Assembly (NCBI RefSeq): GCF_913063425.1
Contig: NZ_CAJXYK010000022.1
Coordinates: forward strand, 1 to 64,000
Source: an uncultured Thiohalocapsa sp.
GTDB lineage: Bacteria > Pseudomonadota > Gammaproteobacteria > Chromatiales > Chromatiaceae
Reading direction: 5' to 3'
Length of the DNA stretch: 64,000 nucleotides
Part shown: piece after piece, positions 19,765 to 28,061 of the stretch
Layout of the letters: each line of letters begins with the position of its first letter
How positions within the stretch are numbered: position 1 is the first letter of the stretch
Made by a program: the position numbers and the translations under genes
Notes under the pieces: generated by a model
The model's input: only the letters and a program-made list of their open reading frames with translations
The model's database searches: none
Told to the model about the DNA's origin: nothing

Positions 19765-21020
19765 TGACACACGCAACGCCGGCGTCGCGCGTGGACTGCG
19801 ATCAGACCCGACAAGCCGACGCCGAACAGCCACACGGCGGATGGCACAGGCACAGCGGGAGCGAGCTGAGCCTGTGCGGACGTCGCCGCTTCGAAGCCGA
19901 TCGTGTAAAACTCGTTGGCGATAACTTTATAAGCTCCAAGGGTATCGAACGAGTAAAGCACCGTGGGCGTGTCCCCGGCGGAATTGCCCTTTGGGTCATC
20001 CGTATCCGCCGCGGCGACCGAGCTCAGCAATGAGAGATTGCTCGGAGTCCATTGGAAGTCGCCAGCGTCACCAAAGCGGTCCACATCGACCACAAACGAC
20101 GTCTGTGCGCTCGCGCTCCCCGGACTGTTACCGAGTCGGGCGATTGTCTGCGCCAAGAACTCGATCTTGAAGTAGGAGTCGAAGGTGCGCTGGGCCAGAG
20201 CGAACTCGACGCTCTGGGACGCCGCTGCGTCAGCCGGCCCTCCACCGCCGAGGCCCCCGTTGGCAGCCGACGGGCGGGTAACCAAGGATGCGTCGGAGCG
20301 CAGGCCAAGGGTGGCGGAGCCGGTCGGCCCGCCGCCGAGCACATCAGCGAAGAAGCCCGTGTAGCGTTGATCGGCGTGCACGTATTCCGGGCCGGCGCTG
20401 CCGGGCAACGCATTCGGTACCGGACCGAAGCCGGACGGTGCGGCCCCACAGCCGGCACCGACGCATGCCGGAGCCAAGTCAAGCGCGTTGGGCATCGTAT
20501 CCGAGACGACGCGGGTACCGGTTCTTTGTTCGGGAGAACCGGGCACTGCTGCGCCGTTCCTCGTGAGGGACGCGTAAACGCTCGCCTCCTCGTCGCTGTT
20601 GAACAACAGGATGTCCGGGGAATCTCCCGGGTTGCGGGAAATCGTGACCCGACGGTCATCGTTCGGGTTGCCATCGCCGTCGTCCACGTACCAGCCGAAA
20701 TCGGTGATGTTCATCGACGCTGTGGCAAGCGCGTTGGCGAAAACCTGCCGGGGCAGCAGCACCGCCGTCATCAACACCAGTGTTGCGATCAGGAGCGCAA
20801 CCGTCGGTTTGCCGCAGGCGAGTCGCAGCCCTGTCGGTAACCGCTGCAAGCCAACGCCGACTGCGACCCGGGCACTGGCCGAGCCAACGCCGGCGGCCAT
20901 TCTCGCCACTGTGGTGCTGCCACCGTCGGCGGCGCTCACGGTGAAGCGCTTGGCCCTCTCGCTGGACTTCCGATGGACCCGGTGCAGGGGCGACGTAGGG
21001 CGGAGCGGATCTGAGATCAT
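19752..21020 (-). CDS. PEP-CTERM sorting-domain protein
   Basis: This exported protein has a C-terminal sorting signal of the variant PEP-CTERM form: VPVPSAVWLFGVGLSGLIAV followed by an Arg cluster. Exosortase would recognise the motif and release or anchor the protein in the extracellular polymer. The mature part is Gly/Ala/Ser/Asp-rich, with few enzymatic signatures, as is normal for these proteins. Two oddities are visible. The hydrophobic signal (VALLIATLVLMTAVLLP) is preceded by some 70 residues if ATG 21020 is used; ATG 20900 gives a more normal signal peptide. After the Arg cluster there is an extra tail, CVCQCCV, where family members usually stop. It is encoded with the PrsT-like lipoprotein, under a sigma54-type promoter. 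Confidence 0.85.
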   Translation of the reverse strand: MISDPLRPTSPLHRVHRKSSERAKRFTVSAADGGSTTVARMAAGVGSASARVAVGVGLQRLPTGLRLACGKPTVALLIATLVLMTAVLLPRQVFANALATASMNITDFGWYVDDGDGNPNDDRRVTISRNPGDSPDILLFNSDEEASVYASLTRNGAAVPGSPEQRTGTRVVSDTMPNALDLAPACVGAGCGAAPSGFGPVPNALPGSAGPEYVHADQRYTGFFADVLGGGPTGSATLGLRSDASLVTRPSAANGGLGGGGPADAAASQSVEFALAQRTFDSYFKIEFLAQTIARLGNSPGSASAQTSFVVDVDRFGDAGDFQWTPSNLSLLSSVAAADTDDPKGNSAGDTPTVLYSFDTLGAYKVIANEFYTIGFEAATSAQAQLAPAVPVPSAVWLFGVGLSGLIAVHARRRRCVCQCCV

Positions 21021-21068
21021 AGCCTAGCTTTACATTTAGTGGCTGACGACTGGTCTTCGGGCGGTCCC

Positions 21069-21084
21069 TGCAATTCTTGTGCCG
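21069..21084 (-). promoter_or_regulatory. sigma54-type -24/-12 promoter for the PEP-CTERM/PrsT operon
   Basis: On the minus strand the sequence is CGGCAC, five bases, TTGCA, against the consensus TGGCAC-N5-TTGCA/T. One mismatch, at the first base; the invariant GG and GC are 12 bases apart. Predicted transcription would start near 21058, about 38 bases before the ATG at 21020. PEP-CTERM genes in other organisms are controlled by the PrsK/PrsR two-component system acting with sigma54, which fits. Confidence 0.72.
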
Positions 21085-21255
21085 TAGAGCCTACCAGCCT
21101 GTTTCTGAAATTACCGTGGGTGAATAAAGCAGGATGTGGTCAGTGGATCACCCCAGTCTGTAAAATTTCCCGACAAGACGGAGCTGGTAGCCGACGACCT
21201 TCGGCGTCAAGAGCATCACGTTGGGAGAAGCGACCCCTGTGAGGCGACCCCTGTC

Positions 21256-21732
21256 ATGCTGCGTGCAGATGCGATCCCCGACCTTGCCGAGCGCCTTGCA
21301 CGCTTCGGCATGCACATCAACCATGTCCCCTCCGGAGACGGCATCCCCGGCAGCTGGTGGGGCGCCCCCGAGGCCGGCATGATCGGGGACGGCCTGTACG
21401 TACGCGAGGATACTCCCCTACACTCTGCCCTGCATGAGGCCTGCCACTACATCTGCATGACAGAGGACCGGCGCCGTACGCTGCACACCGACGCCGGGGG
21501 CGACGATGCCGAGGAGAGCGCGGTGTGCTACCTGCAGATCCGCATCGCCGACCAGCTGTCGGGCGTCGGCGCCGAGCGCCTGTGCCGGGACATGGACGCA
21601 TGGGGCTACAGCTTTCGTCTGGGCTCCGCCTGCGACTGGTACCTGCACGATGCCGAGGATGCGCGGCTGTTGCTCCTCGACTGGGGTATTCTGACCCCTG
21701 ACGGCCAACCCACCTGGCGCTGCCGCCGCTGA
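21256..21732 (+). CDS. zincin-like hypothetical protein with HEACH motif
   Basis: This 158-residue protein contains LHEACHYI, an HExxH metal-binding motif, followed about 25 residues on by DDAEESAVCYLQ, which could supply the third (Glu) ligand of a gluzincin-type site. No signal peptide is seen. A conserved-looking aromatic C-terminal half (GYSFRLGSACDWYLHDAEDA) follows. This resembles short, single-domain putative metallopeptidases of unknown substrate. The start at 21256 (MLRADAIPDL) is preferred over upstream in-frame codons, which run through a duplicated GCGACCCCTGT leader. The gene is divergent from the PEP-CTERM operon. Confidence 0.65.
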   Translation: MLRADAIPDLAERLARFGMHINHVPSGDGIPGSWWGAPEAGMIGDGLYVREDTPLHSALHEACHYICMTEDRRRTLHTDAGGDDAEESAVCYLQIRIADQLSGVGAERLCRDMDAWGYSFRLGSACDWYLHDAEDARLLLLDWGILTPDGQPTWRCRR

Positions 21733-21844
21733 ACGGCTGGCTTTATACTGGCGGGCAGCGTTCACGGGCCGCGCAGCGTGGCCCGCGGCGCCCGGGCCAA
21801 GGCCGCTCGGGCGCCGCCCTTTTGCCTTAGGAGGAGACCGTTCG

Positions 21845-22534
21845 ATGAAGGCACGCTGGATTCTGCTCACGGCAGGCTGTCTGCTGCTGCCGACCCTGTC
21901 ACAGGCTGGCGAGGCACCTGCGCCCGCCCCTCCACCAGCCGCGCGCGCCGCCGTGCCCGGTCTGCCCGTGCAGCCGCCTGCACAGGCACCCGGGATACCA
22001 GCGGATACGAGCGCGGGCAGGCTCCCGGCGCCCGGCGCGGCGCGCGCCGGCGCGCGGCCCGAGTACGACTCGGACACGGGTCGCCTCGCCTTCGACTTCG
22101 CCGGCCTCGGGCTGACCCAAAGCCGCACCGACGACGCCTATATGCTGGACATCGACCTGCGCGGGCTGCCGCCGGAGCAGGTGCAGGTCCGCCCGGCCGG
22201 CGGCGGCCTGCTGCTGGTGGTGCGGCGCACGGCGGAGACCAGCCGCGCAGAGACCTTCGACGACGGCCGCGGCTATGCCCGCAGCTGGGGCTTCTCCGCC
22301 GGGCAGCGTGTGCAGCGCCTGCCGGCACCGCCGGATGCGGATGTGCGGGCCATGCAGCGTGAGGACAGCGCGGAAGTCATCCGCATCAGCATCCCGCGCC
22401 GCAGCGACCTCCCCACCGGCGGCGGCTACGGTCAGCCCGGTGCCGCACCCGGCTTCGGCATGCCGCCGGCGGCCATGCCCGCACCGCCGGCAACCAAGGT
22501 GACACCCGGACAGCCACAGGGCGCGCGGCAATGA
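21845..22534 (+). CDS. exported Hsp20/alpha-crystallin-like protein
   Basis: This 229-residue protein has a clear signal peptide (MKARWILLTAGCLLLPTLSQ, cleavage after AGA-type residues) and a Pro/Ala-rich linker. Residues about 85-185 look like a small heat-shock (alpha-crystallin) fold: YMLDIDLRGLPPEQVQV, LLLVVRRT, and EDSAEVIRISIP. A Gly/Pro/Met-rich tail ends the protein. A periplasmic holdase-like role is a reasonable inference. A strong ribosome site (AGGAGGAGA) precedes the ATG. Its last four bases overlap the start of the NTF2-like gene, so the two are translated together, and mtaB follows. Confidence 0.72.
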   Translation: MKARWILLTAGCLLLPTLSQAGEAPAPAPPPAARAAVPGLPVQPPAQAPGIPADTSAGRLPAPGAARAGARPEYDSDTGRLAFDFAGLGLTQSRTDDAYMLDIDLRGLPPEQVQVRPAGGGLLLVVRRTAETSRAETFDDGRGYARSWGFSAGQRVQRLPAPPDADVRAMQREDSAEVIRISIPRRSDLPTGGGYGQPGAAPGFGMPPAAMPAPPATKVTPGQPQGARQ

Positions 22535-22938
22535 CCACCGGCTTCGACACCCCCCAGGCCGCCGAGGATGCCTACTACGACGCGCTGGAGGGCCGCGATG
22601 CGGACCTCATGGCCCGCGTCTGGGACGATTCGCCGGACATCGCCTGCGTGCTGCCCATGCAGCCCATCGTGCACGGCGTGCAGGTGCGCAACATGATGCG
22701 CGAGCTGCTGCGCAGCGACGTGCCCATCGACATCCGGGTGACCCATCTGCGCTGGGTGGAGCTCGGCGATGTGGCCATCCACTACGTCACCGAGCACAAC
22801 AACGCCGGCGATGCACCGCCGGGCGCGCCCGGCATCTTCGCCACCAACGTCTTCCGCCGCCGTGGCGAGGCCGGCTGGACCATGATCCTGCACCAGAACA
22901 GCCCGCCGCCCCCGAGCGGCCCGCCGCCGCGGCGCTGA
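22531..22938 (+). CDS. NTF2-like (SnoaL-type) cone-fold protein
   Basis: This 135-residue protein begins with an AEDAYYDALEGRDADLMARVW helix pair and continues with the strands of an NTF2-like cone (IVHGVQVRNMMRELLR, HLRWVELGDVAIHYV, FRRRGEAGWTMILHQN). These are typical of the SnoaL/DUF4440 group of small isomerase-like or stress-linked proteins. The ligand is unknown. The C-terminus is a short Pro/Arg tail. The start overlaps the preceding gene's stop (ATGA), and mtaB begins 40 bases downstream, so this is the middle gene of a three-gene operon. Confidence 0.78.
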   Translation: MTTGFDTPQAAEDAYYDALEGRDADLMARVWDDSPDIACVLPMQPIVHGVQVRNMMRELLRSDVPIDIRVTHLRWVELGDVAIHYVTEHNNAGDAPPGAPGIFATNVFRRRGEAGWTMILHQNSPPPPSGPPPRR

Positions 22939-22978
22939 GCCCCGACCCCCAGCCCACCCGGCGCCACCGCTCCCCATA

Positions 22979-24361
22979 ATGCCCGCCGATGCCGCCCCGC
23001 GCGTCTACCTGGAGACCCTCGGCTGCCGCCTGAACGAGGCGGAGCTGGAGGCCTGGGCGCGGCAGTTTCGCCGCCGCGGCTGCCGCATTGCGGGCAGCGA
23101 CGAGCCGGCGGACCTGCTGGTGGTCAATACCTGCGCCGTCACGGCGGAGGCGGTGCGCAAGTCCCGCAAGCTGCTGCGGCGCCTGAAGCGCGCCCATCCG
23201 GATGCGCGTCTGGTGGTGAGCGGCTGCGCCGCGTCCCTGACCGACGCGGACCTGGGCGACGCCGGCATCGACCTTGTCGTCGACAACGCCGACAAGGACC
23301 GGCTGGTGGACATCGCAGCAGATGCCCTCGCGCTGCCGGCACCGCGCACACCGAGCCCGGACACCGATGCCGCCGAGGCCCTGTTCGCCCGCGGGCGTCA
23401 GCGCGCCTTCGTCAAGGTGCAGGACGGCTGCCGCTACCAATGCACCTTCTGCATCACCACCATCGCCCGCGGCGCCGAGCGCAGCCGCCCGCTCGCCGAA
23501 ATCATTGCCGAGATCGACGCGGTGGCCGCGGCCGGGGTCAAGGAGATCGTCCTCACCGGCGTGCAGCTCGGCGGCTACGGGCGGGGTCTGCCGGCGGCGG
23601 ACGCACCCGATCTCGCCGGGCTCATCGCGGCCGTCCTCCACCATACGGAGATCCCGCGGGTGCGCCTCGGCTCCGTGGAGCCCTGGGACCTGCCGGCGGC
23701 CTTCTGGCGCCTGTTCGAGGACCCGCGCCTGATGCCGCATCTGCACCTGCCCTTGCAGAGCGGCGCCGACAGTGTGCTGAAGCGCATGGCAAGACGCTGC
23801 CGCACGGGCGCATTCGCCGAGCTGGTGACGGCCGCCCGCGCCACCGTGCCGGACTTCGAGGTGAGCACCGACGTCATCGCAGGCTTCCCCGGCGAGACCG
23901 ACGCCGAATGGCAGCAGACGCTGGACTTCGTGGCCGCCATGGGCTTCAGCCATCTGCACATCTTTCCGTACTCGGCGCGGGCGGGCACCCTGGCCGCCGA
24001 CATGACCGATCAGGTGCCGGAGCCCGTCAGGCGCGGGCGGGCGCGCGCATTGCACGCGCTCGGCGCCGAGCTCAAGGCCACCCGCCTGCGCGCCCAGGTG
24101 GGCCGCACCCTACCGGTGCTGATCGAAGGCGAGAACCGGGACGCCGCCGGCACCTATGCCGCCGGCTTCACGCCGAGCTATCTGCCGGTGCGGCTGCGGG
24201 GCGCACCGTCGGAGGCCGTCGGGCAGATTGTGGCGGCGCGGCTCCTGCGCCTAAGTGACGACGCCACAGCGCTGGAGGCCCGCTGCGACACCGCAGCCGC
24301 CCGTGCCGACCGGCAGGAGCCCACCGACACCGGCTTCGCAAACGCCCCGGCCTTGTCCTGA
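22979..24361 (+). CDS. mtaB: tRNA (N6-threonylcarbamoyladenosine-C2)-methylthiotransferase MtaB
   Basis: MtaB converts t6A at position 37 of ANN-decoding tRNAs to ms2t6A, using radical SAM chemistry and a second iron-sulfur cluster. The 460-residue protein has the N-terminal MTTase cysteines 16, 52 and 83 (LGCRLNE, NTCAVT, SGCAAS) and the radical SAM triad Cys151, Cys155 and Cys158 in GCRYQCTFC. GCRLNE and NTCAVT distinguish MtaB from MiaB and RimO. A TRAM-like C-terminal region follows. It is the last gene of the Hsp20-like operon. TrmO, another t6A37 modifier, is encoded 4.6 kb away. Confidence 0.93.
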   Translation: MPADAAPRVYLETLGCRLNEAELEAWARQFRRRGCRIAGSDEPADLLVVNTCAVTAEAVRKSRKLLRRLKRAHPDARLVVSGCAASLTDADLGDAGIDLVVDNADKDRLVDIAADALALPAPRTPSPDTDAAEALFARGRQRAFVKVQDGCRYQCTFCITTIARGAERSRPLAEIIAEIDAVAAAGVKEIVLTGVQLGGYGRGLPAADAPDLAGLIAAVLHHTEIPRVRLGSVEPWDLPAAFWRLFEDPRLMPHLHLPLQSGADSVLKRMARRCRTGAFAELVTAARATVPDFEVSTDVIAGFPGETDAEWQQTLDFVAAMGFSHLHIFPYSARAGTLAADMTDQVPEPVRRGRARALHALGAELKATRLRAQVGRTLPVLIEGENRDAAGTYAAGFTPSYLPVRLRGAPSEAVGQIVAARLLRLSDDATALEARCDTAAARADRQEPTDTGFANAPALS

Positions 24362-24421
24362 GGCGACACCCAGCGCCTGCCGGCGGCGTCCGGGGGACGG
24401 GTCAGCGGGCTGCCGCAGCGC

Positions 24422-24997
24422 TCAATAGCCGCTCTCCATCGCCGCCGCCTGCTGCTGGTCGAGCGCATCGGCGATGTAGGCGAGTGCCAGGCCGGTCTCG
24501 CGGGTCCAGCTGAGCTCCACATGCCAGCCGGCATCGGTCTGCCAGAGGTGCACCGCCCTGCCCTCGCCGCGGCGGATGGCGATCTGCTTGCGCCCCGGCG
24601 TGTACGCATGCTCCGGGAAGCTGCTGCGATCCTCGCCCTCGCCGTACTTGCGGCGCAGGATCTGGTACAGGTCCTCGTAGTGCAGCTGCGAGGCGATGCG
24701 ATGGTCGCGCAGCACCTTGTAGACGACCCCGCGCCAGGCGAGCACGTAGACGCGGTCCCGGCCCTCGTAGTAGACCAGCGCCACGCGCTCGCCCTGATCC
24801 TGCCGCAGCGTCGGGGGCTGCTGCTGCGCCACGGCGTTGACATCGCCCCCCAGACAGTAGCGGTTGAACACGAGCTTGAGGCAGGACTGCTGCGCCGCGG
24901 CGGGCCCGGCTAGCAGCAGCAGGCACAGCGCCCAGCACCCCCAGAACCGCGGCGCAGTGGGGGCCCAACGCGTGCCCGGGTGTTGCTGTCTGCTCAT
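24422..24997 (-). CDS. exported hypothetical protein
   Basis: This 191-residue protein has a signal peptide (hydrophobic core WALCLLLLAGPAAAQ). The mature domain of about 150 residues begins with QSCLKLVFNRYCLGG, whose two cysteines could form a disulfide. It contains beta-rich stretches (RVALVYYEGRDRVYVLAWRG, AVHLWQTDAGWHVELSW). I do not recognise the family; the composition suggests a small periplasmic beta-sandwich. The start at 24997 is chosen because the signal peptide begins there; the frame runs on to 25222 without conserved features. It converges on mtaB and is divergent from osmC. Confidence 0.65.
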   Translation of the reverse strand: MSRQQHPGTRWAPTAPRFWGCWALCLLLLAGPAAAQQSCLKLVFNRYCLGGDVNAVAQQQPPTLRQDQGERVALVYYEGRDRVYVLAWRGVVYKVLRDHRIASQLHYEDLYQILRRKYGEGEDRSSFPEHAYTPGRKQIAIRRGEGRAVHLWQTDAGWHVELSWTRETGLALAYIADALDQQQAAAMESGY

Positions 24998-25222
24998 GTA
25001 CGCGTCCGCGGCTGCCCAAAAAGGCCGAGAGAATACCGCATCCTCAGGGTACGCATCCGCAGCACGCCCGGTGGTGGCCGTCCGCCGCACAAGCTGCTCC
25101 GGACAGCGGACCGGCGGCATGCCGGTGGCGCCTCGACGCGCTTGACGCCGTCGCGCACAGCGGGCTGAATCACACCTCCGACGCCCTGCGTCCGGAGCAA
25201 CCACCAACAGGGAGATTTGCAC

Positions 25223-25648
25223 ATGCCCTCAATGCGATCCCACCACGCCGGCGATATGGTGTTCGAGACCGAGGCAGGCGACTTCAAGATCATGAACGAC
25301 GTGCCGCCCACCCCGGAATGGGGCGGCAAGGGCCGGCATCCGACGCCGCCCGATTACTTCGTCGCCTCGCTGTCATCGTGCATCGCGGCCTTCGTGCAGC
25401 AGTACTGCAACCAGCACGACATCGACTCCAGCGGCATGTATGTCGAAGTCCACTACGAGAAGGCCACCGACCCGGCGCATCTCAAGGAGCTGATGGTGGA
25501 CGTGCACCTGCCCAACGCGGACGTCGGCAAGCGTGCCGAGGCCATCAAGCGCGTCTCCGGCCACTGCACGGTGCACGAGACCATCTGCAAAATGGAAACC
25601 CTGCCCGTCAACGTCCACGACAAGACCGGCGAGGTGGCGTCGGCCTGA
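25223..25648 (+). CDS. OsmC/Ohr-family protein
   Basis: This 141-residue protein belongs to the OsmC family of thiol-dependent hydroperoxide reductases and related proteins. Two conserved cysteines are seen, Cys53 in SLSSCIAAF and Cys115 in SGHCTVHE, placed as in the OsmC dimer active site. WGGKGRHPTPPDYFVASL is the family's N-terminal signature. Whether it reduces peroxides or is one of the many OsmC-like proteins of unknown substrate cannot be decided here. GGGAG lies 8 bases before ATG 25223, which is preferred to TTG 25217. Confidence 0.88.
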   Translation: MPSMRSHHAGDMVFETEAGDFKIMNDVPPTPEWGGKGRHPTPPDYFVASLSSCIAAFVQQYCNQHDIDSSGMYVEVHYEKATDPAHLKELMVDVHLPNADVGKRAEAIKRVSGHCTVHETICKMETLPVNVHDKTGEVASA

Positions 25649-25816
25649 CGCGGAAGCGGCTCGGCTCAGATCGTCGGCGTATGCCGCGCGGCAAGGGTCA
25701 CGCATGACCCAGGGGCGGGCTCGGCCTCCCCGCCACGCGGCCTGCACTGAGCCGACGGTGCGCACCGCACACAGGCACCGCACCAGCGGCTCAGCCGTCG
25801 GTCAGGGGTACCGGCA

Positions 25817-26101
25817 TCAAGGTCCGGTCTCGACATCGAACAGCCGGCGCCAGGCGACCGCGCTGCCAAGATTCGCCATGAGCCGGCGGCCGTCGTCCAC
25901 GTCGGCCTGCCAGACCCGGCGGGACGACTGGATGTCCTCGACGCCGCGCCGCCTCACGAGATGCTGCACGACGGCCGGCTTGCCGTTGCCGGCATTACCG
26001 CACAGGTTCACGAGCTTCCCCTGGCCGGCGCGGATGTGGTCCAACAAGGTTCCGGCACCACGACCAATGCCGGAGCTCGGAGCGAGTGCTTGGTACGACA
26101 A
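25817..26101 (-). CDS. doubtful 94-codon reading frame, possibly a gene remnant
   Basis: Within the 589-base space after osmC, the only frame with ordinary-looking residues is on the minus strand and contains GQGKLVNLCGNAGNGKPAVV. It starts with TTG, has no ribosome site, and matches nothing I recognise. It lies beside the GTCCCCG motif at 26135. It may be the eroded end of a lost gene. The rest of 25649-26237 shows no gene. Confidence 0.2.
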   Translation of the reverse strand: MSYQALAPSSGIGRGAGTLLDHIRAGQGKLVNLCGNAGNGKPAVVQHLVRRRGVEDIQSSRRVWQADVDDGRRLMANLGSAVAWRRLFDVETGP

Positions 26102-26134
26102 CGGGCGCCAGCAGACAGGCCTCGTGGCTGTTCA

Positions 26135-26152
26135 GTATACCGTCCCCGTATC
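26135..26152. repeat. GTATAC-CGTCCCCGTATC motif, copy 1
   Basis: The 18-base sequence GTATACCGTCCCCGTATC recurs almost exactly at 47437-47454 and in shorter form at 47464-47481. All three lie in spacers beside gene ends. Motifs like this are seen, from memory, near REP-associated tyrosine transposases; no transposase is present here. Confidence 0.6.
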
Positions 26153-26237
26153 TTGAGTGCAGCTTTCCCTAGGCGGAGCGTCCCCGGACACGGAGCCCGG
26201 TTCAGCACGCGGCCCCTGCCAGGCCGCACCGCTCCCG

Positions 26238-27263
26238 TTATCCGGGCGGAAGGCGGAGGGTGACTGCAATGGGATGGTGGTCGGAGGGCTTGGGGCCGCC
26301 GCCATAGTCCAGCACCCGCCAGCTGCCGCGCACCGCCCAGTCGGTGGCGGGCCCGCCGAGGACGATGTGGTCGATGGCGTAGGGATACTTGGGGTTGTAG
26401 GCGTATGGGAACGGCCGGCCGGCGCCGGTAAGCACCAGGTCGGCGTCCGGGTCCGGCCGGCTGCTGTTGCGCTTGCAGGCGCGGCCGAGCTGTGGGTCTT
26501 TGCGCCAGGCGCAGACTTCGCCGTCGTCGATGTCGTTCCAGAAGTGGTCGTTGCGCTGATCGAGCTGGCGGTTGAAGTCACCGAGCAGGACGAATGGGAC
26601 GTCCGCCTCCGCGCGGGCATCGATCCATTCCTCCAGGATGCCGCGCTGGCGGCGCAGTATCCGGCACTGCTCACGCCGCACCCGCCCTTCGAGCCCACCC
26701 CAGGCGCAGCCGGACTTGAGGTGCAGGGACATGAGCTCCAGCGCCGGTGCGCTGTCGCCTTCCAGCCGGATGCGGGCGCCCCACCGTCGCCCGTCCACGC
26801 CGAGCTCGCGGAAGCCCTTCAGCAGGCGGTAATCGAGCCCGGCGGCACGGAGCCGCTCGCGGTTGATGGCGAAGCCGGTGCGCTGGGCGAGCCGGCGCTG
26901 GCCGGCCATGCCCCGGCACGCGTCGCGGCCCTCCTCGCGGCGGGCGGACACCACGACGTCATAGACAGCCGGGTCGAACACACGGCGCAGCGCATCGGCG
27001 TTCTGGACCTCCTGGACGGCGACGATGTCCGCATCCAGGCGCCGGGCCACCTCCCGCAGGCGCTGGTAGTCGGCCTCGGTGCGCGGCCGGCAGCCGGCAC
27101 CGTCGGCGGCGGCAAGGTGCTCGATGTTCCAGGTGGCCAGGGTCAGCTCGACAGCACCCGCGGCGGCCGCCGCGGGTGCTGCCAGCCATGCGGCCAGCCA
27201 TGCGGCCGGCAGCGCGGCGGTGCCGATGCCCCACCGGGTGCCGGAAGCGCCGACGCGTCTCAT
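26238..27263 (-). CDS. exported endonuclease/exonuclease/phosphatase (EEP) family protein
   Basis: This 341-residue protein has a signal peptide rich in Ala/Trp (about residues 12-36). An EEP-fold catalytic domain follows: TWNIEHL with the metal-binding Asn/Glu, [23 protein letters not shown], and the catalytic SDHHPI at the end. The family includes DNase I, exonuclease III and inositol phosphatases; which reaction applies here is not visible. Several Cys residues could form disulfides in the periplasm. Its start overlaps the stop of the cytochrome b561 gene by four bases, so both are one transcript. Confidence 0.85.
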   Translation of the reverse strand: MRRVGASGTRWGIGTAALPAAWLAAWLAAPAAAAAGAVELTLATWNIEHLAAADGAGCRPRTEADYQRLREVARRLDADIVAVQEVQNADALRRVFDPAVYDVVVSARREEGRDACRGMAGQRRLAQRTGFAINRERLRAAGLDYRLLKGFRELGVDGRRWGARIRLEGDSAPALELMSLHLKSGCAWGGLEGRVRREQCRILRRQRGILEEWIDARAEADVPFVLLGDFNRQLDQRNDHFWNDIDDGEVCAWRKDPQLGRACKRNSSRPDPDADLVLTGAGRPFPYAYNPKYPYAIDHIVLGGPATDWAVRGSWRVLDYGGGPKPSDHHPIAVTLRLPPG

Positions 27264-27811
27264 GGCAGGCTGATGCGCTTCATGACACCGTCTTTGCGCT
27301 TCCAGTGCCTGAGCCCGGCACCGATGTGCAGCACCAGCAGCGCGGCGACGGCGAGCCCCGCGTAGCCGTGGAACATGAAGAGCTGCTCGCTCAGCGCTTC
27401 GTCCTTGCCGATGAAGCCCGGCAGGTTCCAGTCGAAGAACTGCACCGGGAAGCCGCCGGCGGCGGTGGCGAGCCAGCCGCCGATGGGCATGCCGAGCAGC
27501 AGCACATAGAGCAGCAGATGGGTGCCACGGGCGATGGCCTTCTGGGGGCCCGGCAGCGGCTGCTCGTAGGCGGGCGGTGGCGACATGCGCCGCAGCGCGA
27601 CGCGCAGCACCATCAGCAGCAACAGCAGGATGCCGAAGGTCTTGTGGTACTTGTACAGGTCGTTGGTGGTGTCCTGGCCAAAGGTATCGACAACGCCCTG
27701 GTAGCCGAGCCCCCAGAAGGTGAAGCCGATGGCCAAGAGGCCGAGGACCAGGAGCGCGATGAGCCAGTGCAGCAGGCGCTGCGAGAAGGTGTAGCGGTGA
27801 GCCGAAGCCAT
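27260..27811 (-). CDS. cytochrome b561-type di-haem membrane protein
   Basis: This 183-residue protein has four transmembrane helices of the bacterial cytochrome b561 family. Candidate haem-ligating histidines are His in [24 protein letters not shown] and FMFHGYAG. Such proteins pass electrons from ubiquinol to acceptors in the periplasm, superoxide in the case of CybB. GGGAGGC before the ATG at 27811 fixes the start. It is the first gene of an operon with the exported EEP-family protein; a functional link between them is not obvious. Confidence 0.88.
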   Translation of the reverse strand: MASAHRYTFSQRLLHWLIALLVLGLLAIGFTFWGLGYQGVVDTFGQDTTNDLYKYHKTFGILLLLLMVLRVALRRMSPPPAYEQPLPGPQKAIARGTHLLLYVLLLGMPIGGWLATAAGGFPVQFFDWNLPGFIGKDEALSEQLFMFHGYAGLAVAALLVLHIGAGLRHWKRKDGVMKRISLP

Positions 27812-28061
27812 GGGAGCCTCCCAGCGTTCACAGGGTTGGGACGATGGCGCCGCCGCACCGGGCGGCACCCGCCCACGGAAAGTTGCGGTTATGCAGTCAT
27901 TCGCAACGTGGCCGGTACCCTAAGGCAACTTCGCATTGCACAGCAGGCCGCACGCCCACTGGGGCAACAGGGCGCACGACGAGCGTGGTCCCTCGCACAT
28001 CGCATCTCGCGCCGCGCGCCGGCCGCCCCCACCTCCAGGCAAACGCACACGGAGACCTGCC

